From positions 1 to 11,631 of the forward strand of contig CAYIBD010000022.1 in the NCBI GenBank assembly GCA_964361655.1: a stretch of DNA of 11,631 nucleotides. Reading direction: 5' to 3'. The notes beneath the pieces were generated by a model that did not search any database, was not told where the DNA came from, and saw nothing but the letters and a program-made list of their open reading frames with translations. Below are positions 1 through 4,390 of this stretch, one piece after another; within the stretch, counting starts at the first letter, position 1, and each line of letters begins with the position of its first letter. Made by a program: the position numbers and the translations under genes. Origin of the DNA: CAYIBD01 sp964361655 (GTDB lineage: Bacteria; Patescibacteriota; Minisyncoccia; Sungbacterales; SURF-37).

Positions 1-49
1 GCGCCTGCGGCGCGACCCCATTTCGGCTTCCAATTCCGATTTTCAATTT

Positions 50-139
50 TGGCGGAGGAGGTGAGATTCGAACTCACGAAGGGATTGCTCCCTTAACGGT
101 TTTCAGGACCGTCCCATTCAACCACTCTGGCACTCCTCC
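50..139 (-). tRNA. tRNA-Ser (anticodon UGA)
   Basis: Class II tRNA read on the minus strand. The 7-bp acceptor stem pairs GGAGGAG (133-139) with CTCCTCC (54-60). The anticodon stem ACGGT/ACCGT encloses the loop CCTGAAA, giving anticodon TGA, which reads UCA serine codons. The long variable arm (AAGGG/CCCTT) is typical of tRNA-Ser, and the T arm is GTGAG-TTCGAAT-CTCAC. The discriminator is G and the CCA tail is encoded (50-52), unlike the Trp, Thr and Leu tRNAs of this window. The length of 90 nt is normal for the class. Confidence 0.96.
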
Positions 140-142
140 TCC

Positions 143-206
143 GCATTGGGTCCAATGCAATGAGCGTCCGCCGAGCGTGCCGACTGGCACGTTGCACCCA
201 CTCGGC
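143..206. repeat. hairpin cluster beside tRNA-Ser
   Basis: Two perfect inverted repeats lie just outside the 5' end of the tRNA-Ser gene. The first is GCATTGG (143-149) with CCAATGC (152-158). The second is CGTGCC (176-181) with GGCACG (186-191), wrapped by an outer GCCGAG (170-175) / CTCGGC (201-206). The function is unknown. They could act in tRNA precursor folding, as a terminator without a T-run, or as REP-like intergenic palindromes of the kind seen elsewhere in the window. Confidence 0.5.
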
Positions 207-363
207 CAACCCGCCGCATGGATTCTTTGGCAGCTGGGGATCTTTGCGGCTGGCGAGCCAACATCATTTCCTAACTGGCGGGAGATCCTGAACGACATCA
301 GAACCTATTTTGGGGGTATCAGGAGTTACCAGATGTTTCCAGATTTTTCAGACCCTTTGAAGT
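207..363. other. intergenic stretch, no gene recognised
   Basis: No coding region is convincing between the hairpin cluster and the terminator at 364-402. A plus-strand open frame starting with GTG at 177 gives 62 codons, but it has no ribosome binding site, no recognisable family and runs through the hairpins. Base composition is more AT-rich at 290-365 than in the surrounding genes. Confidence 0.5.
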
Positions 364-402
364 AAAAATGGGGCGCACGCGAGGAAACTCCTCCGTGCGC
401 CC
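364..402 (-). terminator. rho-independent terminator of the 132-aa gene
   Basis: A long hairpin pairs GGGCGCACG (371-379) with CGTGCGCCC (394-402). An inner stem GAGGA/TCCTC sits around an AAC loop, with a single bulged base. Read on the minus strand it is followed by CATTTTTAC, a five-T run. It lies 9 nt after the stop codon of the upstream minus-strand gene. This is a classical intrinsic terminator and the best evidence that the preceding gene is transcribed. Confidence 0.85.
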
Positions 403-411
403 AAGTCGGCG

Positions 412-810
412 TCAGGAACTTCTTGAAGCGATCGCAGAAAGAGTGCTCGCGGTTCTTTCTTCCGTTGTCTGCCGATCCCGCGCCATCATCCCGAAACTCG
501 TAGCGAGATAGGTCTCGGCGATCGCATGCGGCTCTCTAGCCATCCACTCGCCCCCGCACGGGATCTCCGCGGGTATCATGAGGCTCGGGCTATTCTGGGG
601 GTGTCTTATCTCGTACGGCGACTTTATGCCATTCAGAGCAAACTGGGCGTACCAGTTTTTGCCATGCGTTTTACCTGGAGCTGAGATGCGGCACGTCAGC
701 TTTAGTCGATACTGTCCGAAGATGTTGAGAATCTTCTCGCATCCTTCGATGAGGATCGCATGTGCGGGGTCGAGTACGCTGTCGCCATTTTCGAGGTCGA
801 ACTGGATCAT
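412..810 (-). CDS. hypothetical protein, 132 aa
   Basis: I do not recognise this protein. The start chosen is the ATG at 810 because GGAGG lies 5 nt upstream. The frame is open further up to GTG at 879, with another ATG at 822, so a product of up to 155 aa is possible. The protein begins MIQFDLENGDS, has a mixed alpha/beta-looking middle (residues 15-75) containing two cysteines, and ends in a polar Ser/Thr/Arg-rich tail. No signal peptide or membrane helix is visible. It stands alone, with a promoter-like sequence at 897-925 and a strong terminator 9 nt after the stop, which supports a real monocistronic gene. It occupies the place where secE-nusG would be expected after rpmG-tRNA-Trp in many bacteria, but it resembles neither. 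Confidence 0.6.
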   Translation of the reverse strand: MIQFDLENGDSVLDPAHAILIEGCEKILNIFGQYRLKLTCRISAPGKTHGKNWYAQFALNGIKSPYEIRHPQNSPSLMIPAEIPCGGEWMAREPHAIAETYLATSFGMMARDRQTTEERTASTLSAIASRSS

Positions 811-872
811 GGAACCCTCCATGCTGCTCGGCGCCTTGTCCCTTCGGACTGCCTGCAGCTTTGGTGGAAAGA

Positions 873-892
873 GCACCACCTGATTGTGGTGC
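873..892. other. 7-bp hairpin in the leader of the 132-aa gene
   Basis: GCACCAC (873-879) and GTGGTGC (886-892) form a perfect 7-bp stem with a 6-nt loop. It would sit at the very 5' end of a transcript starting from the promoter proposed at 897-925. It also covers the GTG that would be the furthest upstream start, which argues against that start. A role in mRNA stability is possible, but nothing in the sequence proves it. Confidence 0.4.
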
Positions 893-896
893 AGGA

Positions 897-925
897 AAGA
901 TAGCGCAAGAACCCGTGTAAGTAAA
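897..925 (-). promoter_or_regulatory. putative promoter of the 132-aa gene
   Basis: On the minus strand TTTACT (920-925) and TATCTT (897-902) are separated by exactly 17 nt, each matching the sigma-70 consensus at 4 of 6 positions. Transcription would start near 890, giving a leader of about 80 nt. The match is moderate and could be chance. Confidence 0.35.
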
Positions 926-963
926 TCGTTTATTGGTTAGGTTCGATTTCCGTCTTCTCTTCA

Positions 964-988
964 ACAAAAATAACCGCACCGATGGCGG
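964..988 (-). terminator. possible terminator after tRNA-Trp
   Basis: Read on the minus strand, CCGC and GCGG (974-988) form a short GC stem followed by TTATTTTTG. It lies 13 nt beyond the 3' end of tRNA-Trp. The stem is only 4-5 bp, so this is a weak call. Confidence 0.4.
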
Positions 989-1001
989 CTATCTTTGGAC
1001 T

Positions 1002-1073
1002 CGGGGGCACTAGGATTCGAACCTAGAAGTCGAGATTTGGAGTCTCGCAGTTTGCCGTTGAGCTTATGCCCCC
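1002..1073 (-). tRNA. tRNA-Trp (anticodon CCA)
   Basis: The acceptor stem pairs GGGGGCA with TGCCCCC, with discriminator G. The anticodon stem CGAGA/TCTCG encloses the loop CTCCAAA, giving anticodon CCA for UGG tryptophan codons. The T arm is TAGG-TTCGAAT-CCTA. CCA is not encoded (the next bases are AGT), so a CCA-adding enzyme is needed. The D stem is irregular: AG/CT pair, but the inner pairs are poor. It sits downstream of rpmG, as in the widespread order rpmG-tRNA-Trp-secE-nusG, but secE and nusG do not follow here. Confidence 0.93.
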
Positions 1074-1078
1074 TCGAG

Positions 1079-1123
1079 CTATGTTTTCTTGGCTTCCTTA
1101 TGCAGCGTATGCTTTCTATCCCA
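1079..1123 (-). pseudogene. 3' fragment of a second rpmG (bL33 C-terminus)
   Basis: Fifteen codons ending in TAG encode WDRKHTLHKEAKKT. Twelve of the 14 residues match the C-terminus of the intact bL33 encoded at 1247-1408. Most codon differences between the two are third-position synonymous (AAA/AAG, CAC/CAT, GAG/GAA, GCT/GCC), so the sequences diverged while the protein was conserved. Upstream the same frame meets TGA at 1136-1138 and then TAA, so there is no start. A block of three hairpins (1142-1210) fills the place of the missing middle. A CxxC-K-like stretch (CITCK, near 1222-1236) occurs further up in the same frame, possibly a remnant of the N-terminal zinc knuckle or chance. The gene ends 5 nt before tRNA-Trp. 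Confidence 0.6.
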
Positions 1124-1141
1124 TTGCGTCGCGCGGCCTCA

Positions 1142-1210
1142 ACCGACTGGACTCGGTCGCGCTCCTTAAAACCCTTCGGTTTTAATATTTCCGCCACGGG
1201 AAACTCCCGT
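1142..1210. repeat. array of three hairpins inside the rpmG 3' remnant
   Basis: Three inverted repeats follow each other: ACCGA (1142-1146) / TCGGT (1153-1157); TTAAAACC (1166-1173) / GGTTTTAA (1178-1185) around CTTC; and ACGGGA (1196-1201) / TCCCGT (1205-1210) around AAC. The middle one could act as a weak bidirectional terminator. The block separates the CITCK-like stretch from the bL33-like C-terminus at 1079-1123. Confidence 0.6.
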
Positions 1211-1246
1211 TTCTCGACCCCTTCCCTTGCAAGTGATGCAGAAAAC

Positions 1247-1408
1247 TCATGTTTTCTTAGCCTCTTTGTGTACGGTGTGTTTTCTGCACCACTTGCAGTA
1301 CTTCTTCAATTCCAACTTTTTCTCGACCTTCTTGAGATTCTTTCTTGACCAGTAATTGTATCGCTTACAGATGGCACACTGCAGGCGAATTAAATTGGGT
1401 TGGGGCAT
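1247..1408 (-). CDS. rpmG: 50S ribosomal protein bL33
   Basis: This intact 53-aa protein starts MPQPNLIRLQCAICKRYNYW and ends in KHTVHKEAKKT. It is a zinc-ribbon bL33 with two CxxC knuckles: C11-x2-C14 and, in the motif YCKWCRKH, C39-x2-C42. It is a small basic protein of the large ribosomal subunit near the E site, and the length is typical (about 50-55 aa). The start is the ATG at 1406-1408; only a weak AAGAG lies upstream. The stop is TGA. It lies between tRNA-Thr and tRNA-Trp, the usual chromosomal place of rpmG. It is flanked on both sides by fragments of other rpmG copies, and its leader contains the hairpin array at 1417-1522, so its expression may be affected by that structure. Confidence 0.93.
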   Translation of the reverse strand: MPQPNLIRLQCAICKRYNYWSRKNLKKVEKKLELKKYCKWCRKHTVHKEAKKT

Positions 1409-1536
1409 ACTCTTGTTTTAATCCGGTAGCCCCGACGCTCCGACAGCTCGTCGGAGGTCGGGGAGCCGACCGAAGCGTCGGCTTTGTAGCGCTTGCAAAC
1501 GCTACATTGGAATCGGATTAAATTTTCCTGAGCCAT
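1390..1536 (-). pseudogene. 5' fragment of a second rpmG (bL33 N-terminus), 48-codon frame
   Basis: The ATG at 1534-1536 opens a frame whose first 17 residues are MAQENLIRFQCSVCKRY. Twelve of 17 match the N-terminus of the intact bL33, including the first CxxC knuckle and the KRY that follows. Codons differ mostly at third positions, so this is an old duplicate and not a recent copy. After residue 18 the frame runs into two GC-rich hairpins (1430-1483) and no longer resembles bL33. It ends with TAA at 1390-1392, overlapping the start of the intact gene by 19 nt. The second CxxC and the C-terminus are missing. It begins 22 nt after tRNA-Thr and no clear ribosome binding site is visible. It could instead be a translated leader peptide for rpmG, but a broken gene is more likely. 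Confidence 0.6.
1417..1522. repeat. hairpin element A: three hairpins in a 9-bp inverted repeat
   Basis: TTTAATCCG (1417-1425) and CGGATTAAA (1514-1522) form an outer 9-bp stem. Inside are a two-part GC stem at 1430-1463 (CCCCGAC and CTCCGAC pairing with GTCGGAG and GTCGGGG), AGCCGAC/GTCGGCT (1464-1483) and TGTAGCG/CGCTACA (1485-1506). Folded, this is a four-way, cloverleaf-like junction. The third hairpin and the right outer arm are also codons of the bL33-like 5' fragment. The other two hairpins have no coding explanation and look inserted. Confidence 0.7.
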
Positions 1537-1558
1537 GGTGCGGCGCAATGTTAGCGCA

Positions 1559-1630
1559 AGCCGGAGGCGAGAATCGAACTCGCGACTTCTTTCTTACCAA
1601 GAAAGCGTTCTACCACTGAACTACTCCGGC
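1559..1630 (-). tRNA. tRNA-Thr (anticodon GGU)
   Basis: The acceptor stem pairs GCCGGAG with CTCCGGC, with discriminator T. The D arm is GTTCAGTGGTAGAAC. The anticodon stem CTTTC/GAAAG surrounds TTGGTAA, so the anticodon is GGT (reads ACC and ACU). The T arm is GCGAG-TTCGATT-CTCGC. CCA is not encoded. The gene lies 8 nt after tRNA-Leu on the same strand and is probably processed from one precursor with it. Confidence 0.96.
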
Positions 1631-1638
1631 GCGATTGA

Positions 1639-1722
1639 TGCCTCCGGCAGGATTTGAACCTGCAATCCCTTGCGGGAGTACGGTTCTAAGCCGTACGCGT
1701 ATTCCGTTTCCGCCACGGAGGC
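1639..1722 (-). tRNA. tRNA-Leu (anticodon UAG)
   Basis: This 84-nt class II tRNA has acceptor GCCTCCG/CGGAGGC and discriminator A. The anticodon stem TACGG/CCGTA encloses the loop CTTAGAA, giving anticodon TAG for CUA and other CUN leucine codons. It has a long variable arm (CCCGCAAGGG) and the T arm GCAGG-TTCAAAT-CCTGC. CCA is not encoded (TCA follows). It is first in the cluster tRNA-Leu, tRNA-Thr, rpmG, tRNA-Trp, and a promoter-like sequence lies about 50 nt upstream. Confidence 0.96.
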
Positions 1723-1770
1723 GAGGGTTTCATGGATCGCGCTGCCATACCCAGGCGGTCGGCGTTACGA

Positions 1771-1799
1771 AATATATAGGAATGACGAGGAGCCCGCAA
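1771..1799 (-). promoter_or_regulatory. putative promoter of the tRNA-Leu/tRNA-Thr/rpmG cluster
   Basis: On the minus strand TTGCGG (1794-1799) and TATATT (1771-1776) are separated by 17 nt. The -10 box matches the consensus at 5 of 6 positions; the -35 is weaker. The start would be near 1764, about 40 nt before tRNA-Leu. The local AT-rich run is conspicuous in an otherwise GC-rich region. Confidence 0.45.
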
Positions 1800-1821
1800 G
1801 CCGCCGAGCGACCGGCAGCGG

Positions 1822-2892
1822 TTAGACCCGAGACCCCGCTGCTGATGCGGCGCGATGTTCGAGGAGGGCAATCCGACGGGCGATCGCGATACCGAGGAGG
1901 GCAACCACAACTCCGGCGGGTATATCAATGGCGTAGTGCTGGGCGAGCAGCACGGTGCCGAGGGTGGAGAGGATGGCGAGCGGTATGGTCAGGAGGGAGA
2001 TGAGGGGAAGGGCGCGCCAGCCGTAGTAAACGAGGAGGACTGCCCAGGCGACATGGGCGCTCGGCATGGTGGAGGTCGGCATGACGCCGCCAAGCTCGCG
2101 ATCCTTTGACTGCCGCACGTCGGCAAGGAAGCGCGCCACCGCCGGTGAGGGCTTGTACCGGTCGAGGGCTGCGGCGATCTCGGATGAGAGTGAGCGCTGG
2201 TACACGTTATCAATGAAGCGATCGTGTGGAGAGAGGGCTGGGGTAAGCAACCACCCCGGGAAGGAAAGGAGCGTGGAAACGAAGAAGGCGGCGGCGAACT
2301 GGCGGAAGAGCGGGTAGTGACGCTGGGAAAGGTAGGCCGGAAGCATGAAAATCGCCGGGACGAGGTAGTGAAAAGAAACGATCACCGCGGAGATGAACCA
2401 CGGCGGATAGGGGATGGCGGTAAGTTCGATGAAGGGGTAGCTCGCGGTAAGCAGGCGGTCCAACCCCAGGAGGAGTTCATCGCGGAGGCGGCTCGCGTTC
2501 CAGGCGTTCATGGCGTCAAGCGCGAGCGACAGGGAGACGAGCGCCAAGACGCCCGGGATAATAATGGAGAGGGTGCGGCGGAGCCGCACTAGGAACCGGC
2601 GTCCATAGTCAAGCAACTCGGCCGGTGTTAACAGCGGAGGCAGGCCAACCGTTTTTCGGAAGATCGCCGGGAGCGGGAAGAGCTGTGGCAGCGAGAGGTA
2701 GAAGCTGATGAGGTAAAATACGACGAGCCACGCCGTGAGCATCCGGAGCGGTGAGAGAATGCCGCGGAGGTAGAAGCGGAGGAGTGATGCGCCGCCGAGA
2801 GGACTCTCGCCGGCGAGGGATACCGCCATTACCGCAAATACGATTGCGGCGGCGGCGATGACGAGCTCCACCAGTCGTTGACGCATACCCAT
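1822..2892 (-). CDS. PAP2-family (inositolphosphotransferase-type) membrane protein
   Basis: This 356-aa polytopic membrane protein has about seven hydrophobic helices (for example near residues 8-28, 50-70, 108-128, 166-190, 196-216, 280-300 and 300-336). Near the C-terminus it carries the core of the PAP2 phosphatase / phosphotransferase superfamily: STMPSAHVAW (274-283, active-site histidine H280) and HYAIDIPAG (319-327, H319 and D323). These correspond to the second and third catalytic motifs. The pattern fits the PAP2_3 branch related to inositolphosphotransferases and Aur1. The likely job is removal or transfer of a lipid-linked phosphate group in the membrane; the substrate cannot be told. 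The start is uncertain (ATG at 2892 or two codons later) because no strong ribosome binding site is visible. It follows the terminator at 2929-2958, so it is probably transcribed separately. Confidence 0.85.
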   Translation of the reverse strand: MGMRQRLVELVIAAAAIVFAVMAVSLAGESPLGGASLLRFYLRGILSPLRMLTAWLVVFYLISFYLSLPQLFPLPAIFRKTVGLPPLLTPAELLDYGRRFLVRLRRTLSIIIPGVLALVSLSLALDAMNAWNASRLRDELLLGLDRLLTASYPFIELTAIPYPPWFISAVIVSFHYLVPAIFMLPAYLSQRHYPLFRQFAAAFFVSTLLSFPGWLLTPALSPHDRFIDNVYQRSLSSEIAAALDRYKPSPAVARFLADVRQSKDRELGGVMPTSTMPSAHVAWAVLLVYYGWRALPLISLLTIPLAILSTLGTVLLAQHYAIDIPAGVVVALLGIAIARRIALLEHRAASAAGSRV

Positions 2893-2928
2893 AGGCCGAG
2901 GGGTGCCTACCTAGCTAGAGCGGCAATT

Positions 2929-2958
2929 CAAAAGGGCATTCTCGGGAATGCCCTTTTG
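2929..2958. terminator. bidirectional hairpin terminator
   Basis: A perfect 13-bp stem runs from 2929 to 2941, pairs with 2946-2958 and has a TCGG tetraloop. It contains AAAAGGGCATTC and its complement, so a T-rich arm follows the GC core on either strand. It lies 19 nt after the stop of the last pilin-like gene and ends that operon. It also insulates the PAP2 gene, whose start is only 36 nt further on. Confidence 0.85.
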
Positions 2959-2977
2959 AGTTTTCCTCCCAAGCGGA

Positions 2978-3334
2978 TTAGCAATTGCCGCGGGTTCCGC
3001 CGAGGACGCTCTCGATGATGTTCGGGAGGACGAAGGCAAAGAGGGCCACCGTCAAGCCGACGAGCGCGTAGATGAGGAGGGTCTTGGCTTTCTTCTGGGC
3101 ATCTTCGCTCCCGCCGCCCGTCAGGAAATAGAAGGCCGAGATCAAAAGCATGATGATGGCGAGCGCGAAAATGATGGCCGAGAGTCCGTCCCCGAGATTC
3201 TTGAAGAACGTCACGAACTGGGCGCACGATGTCGGCAGTGCGGCCGCCGCGACGAATGGGAACGCGAGCGAAGCCGTAAGACCGAACGGCACGGCATACC
3301 TCATGGTGTCTTTTCGTTTGGCCATAGAAGGCAT
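2978..3334 (-). CDS. T4SS pilin-like two-helix membrane protein (pilin 1)
   Basis: This 118-aa protein has a signal-like hydrophobic segment (about 12-32), a short loop, transmembrane helix 1 (51-71), the hallmark FYFLTGGGSED (68-78), a basic KKAK patch, and transmembrane helix 2 (85-107). This is the organisation of the TrbC/VirB2-type 'T4SS pilin' family that CPR genomes carry in several copies. Cysteines 37 and 118 stand at opposite ends of the mature protein and could form a disulfide. The start is unsure: ATGs at 3334, 3325 and 3304 are all possible and none has a clear ribosome binding site. It is the last of three related genes, 111 nt after pilin 2, and has its own promoter and a terminator. 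It probably assembles in or on the cytoplasmic membrane; secretion or pilus function is inferred from the family only. Confidence 0.8.
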   Translation of the reverse strand: MPSMAKRKDTMRYAVPFGLTASLAFPFVAAAALPTSCAQFVTFFKNLGDGLSAIIFALAIIMLLISAFYFLTGGGSEDAQKKAKTLLIYALVGLTVALFAFVLPNIIESVLGGTRGNC

Positions 3335-3396
3335 CGGTAGCTAAGGATTTATTTGTGGATACCTGTTTCCTACCCAATGCATGTCGACCTTTTATG

Positions 3397-3426
3397 AGCA
3401 TACGCGAGGTTGTCGGCATTGGTCAA
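3397..3426 (-). promoter_or_regulatory. promoter of pilin 1
   Basis: TTGACC (3421-3426) and TATGCT (3397-3402) on the minus strand are 18 nt apart. The -35 matches the sigma-70 consensus at 5 of 6 positions and the -10 at 4 of 6. The start would be near 3390, giving a leader of about 55 nt. It occupies the only sizeable gap among the three pilin-like genes, so pilin 1 can be expressed apart from, and probably more strongly than, the upstream operon. Confidence 0.6.
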
Positions 3427-3445
3427 GCCGTTTATCCACGGGCGT

Positions 3446-3790
3446 TCAAGCTTTCAAGATGCTCCGGATGATGGCTTCGGCCACCGCGGAGAACAAAATC
3501 ACGGCAAAGCCGATAACCGCCCAGGTAAGCGCGCGGTGGGCTTTTTTGATCTGGTCTTCGCTCCCGCCGCCGGTCAGGTAGAGGTAGCCGGCGACGAGAA
3601 TCATGAGCGTGGTGAGCGAGGCCGCCAGGGCATTGGCCCACTTGATGATGTTGCCGATGACGGCTTGCAGGTTGTTGGTACCGAGGGGGTTCGTGATCTG
3701 TGCGGCGAGCGCCGCTACGGGGCAGATCAGGAGTATGCCGAGCATTATCCCTACGGCCGGTATCCGTCTTGGCGTCATACGCGAGCCCAT
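3446..3790 (-). CDS. T4SS pilin-like two-helix membrane protein (pilin 2)
   Basis: This 114-aa protein starts at the ATG at 3788-3790, only 2 nt after the stop of pilin 3 as reconstructed across the gap. An upstream in-frame ATG at 3838 would add 16 residues lying entirely inside pilin 3 and is rejected. The order is a basic N-terminus (RMTPRR), a signal peptide (10-30, likely cleaved after AALAA), an export-side segment, helix 1 (52-72), LTGGGSEDQIKK (72-83) and helix 2 (86-108). It is closely similar in design to pilin 1, so the two are paralogs. No ribosome binding site precedes it; translation is probably coupled to pilin 3. Confidence 0.82.
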   Translation of the reverse strand: MGSRMTPRRIPAVGIMLGILLICPVAALAAQITNPLGTNNLQAVIGNIIKWANALAASLTTLMILVAGYLYLTGGGSEDQIKKAHRALTWAVIGFAVILFSAVAEAIIRSILKA

Positions 3791-3792
3791 GG

Positions 3793-4390
3793 TTAGAGCG
3801 GACAGATGGTAAAATTGAGTTGATTCCATGGTCCCCATTGCTGGGTGAGTATTCCGGGTGGACCTCCAAAGTTAATATTTCCGGNNNNNNNNNNNNNNNN
3901 NNNNNNNNNNNNNNNNNNNNNNNNNNNNNNNNNNNNNNNNNNNNNNNNNNNNNNNNNNNNNNNNNNNNNNNNNNNNNNNNNNNNTTCCGGTGAGGATTTT
4001 TATGATGGTGTCGACTGCGATCCAGGCCAGGAACACAATCGTCGCGCCGACAATCGCATTGACGAGGATCCGTTTGCCGAGTTTGATCCGTTCTTCTGAA
4101 GGACCCCCGGTCAGGAGGATAATGCCGCCGACCGCGACGAGGAGTGCAATGACCGGGAGGGCAATGACGTAGATACCGTAGTTAGTGAGGTTCATCACCC
4201 CAATGCCCATGTGGCAGAGGGTGCAGGGTTGGCTTCGAGGATCTCCCGTCGGCAGTGATTGGATGCCGCAGGGGACGATGAAGGTGGGGATGACCGCTGC
4301 CAACGCCGATGGCGAAGCCAGGCCGAGCAGGACGCCGATGAGGAGTATCGTGACCGGCCAGGGTAGCGAGTGCCGTCCGGGGCAATTCAT
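3793..4390 (-). CDS. T4SS pilin-like protein with CxxCH ectodomain (pilin 3), split by assembly gap
   Basis: The first 135 residues are read directly. They comprise a signal segment (12-32), a cysteine-bearing exported loop (C41, then PCTLCH at 55-60), helix 1 (70-93), LTGGPSEERIK (93-103) and helix 2 (107-128). The frame then enters the 100-N gap. Removing the Ns and merging the TTCCGG present at both edges keeps the frame open for 28 more residues, including GGPPGILTQQWGPWNQ and a final ICPL. It stops with TAA at 3793-3795, just before pilin 2; the reconstructed protein is 163 aa. The ATG at 4388-4390 overlaps the stop of the solute-binding protein gene (ATGA), so translation is coupled. 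In the deposited sequence the frame is broken, and automatic annotation will give a truncated or chimeric product. Confidence 0.75.
3885..3984. other. assembly gap of 100 N
   Basis: Exactly 100 Ns, the conventional filler for a scaffold gap of unknown length. The sequence ends with TTCCGG on the left and restarts with TTCCGG on the right, suggesting that the contig ends overlap by 6 bases and nothing is missing. Confidence 0.95.

Noticed and set aside
170..240. tRNA-like D-arm sequence (GGCCGAGTGGGT on the minus strand)
   Set aside because: No matching 3' acceptor strand, anticodon arm or T arm could be found; the bases are explained by the hairpin pairs at 170-206.
961..1197. 78-codon minus-strand frame beginning MAEILKPKGF
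   Set aside because: It runs straight through the tRNA-Trp gene and the bL33-like C-terminal remnant in another frame, and has no family resemblance.
1635..2003. 122-codon plus-strand frame beginning MMPPAGFEPA
   Set aside because: It covers the complement of tRNA-Leu and the antisense of the PAP2 gene, a typical spurious tRNA-derived frame.
3354..3440. Two DnaA-box-like sites (TGTGGATAC at 3354-3362, TTATCCACG at 3432-3440)
   Set aside because: Each is an 8 of 9 match, but there are only two, with no AT-rich unwinding region and no dnaA or dnaN gene in the window. They flank a pilin promoter, so regulation is conceivable but not supported.
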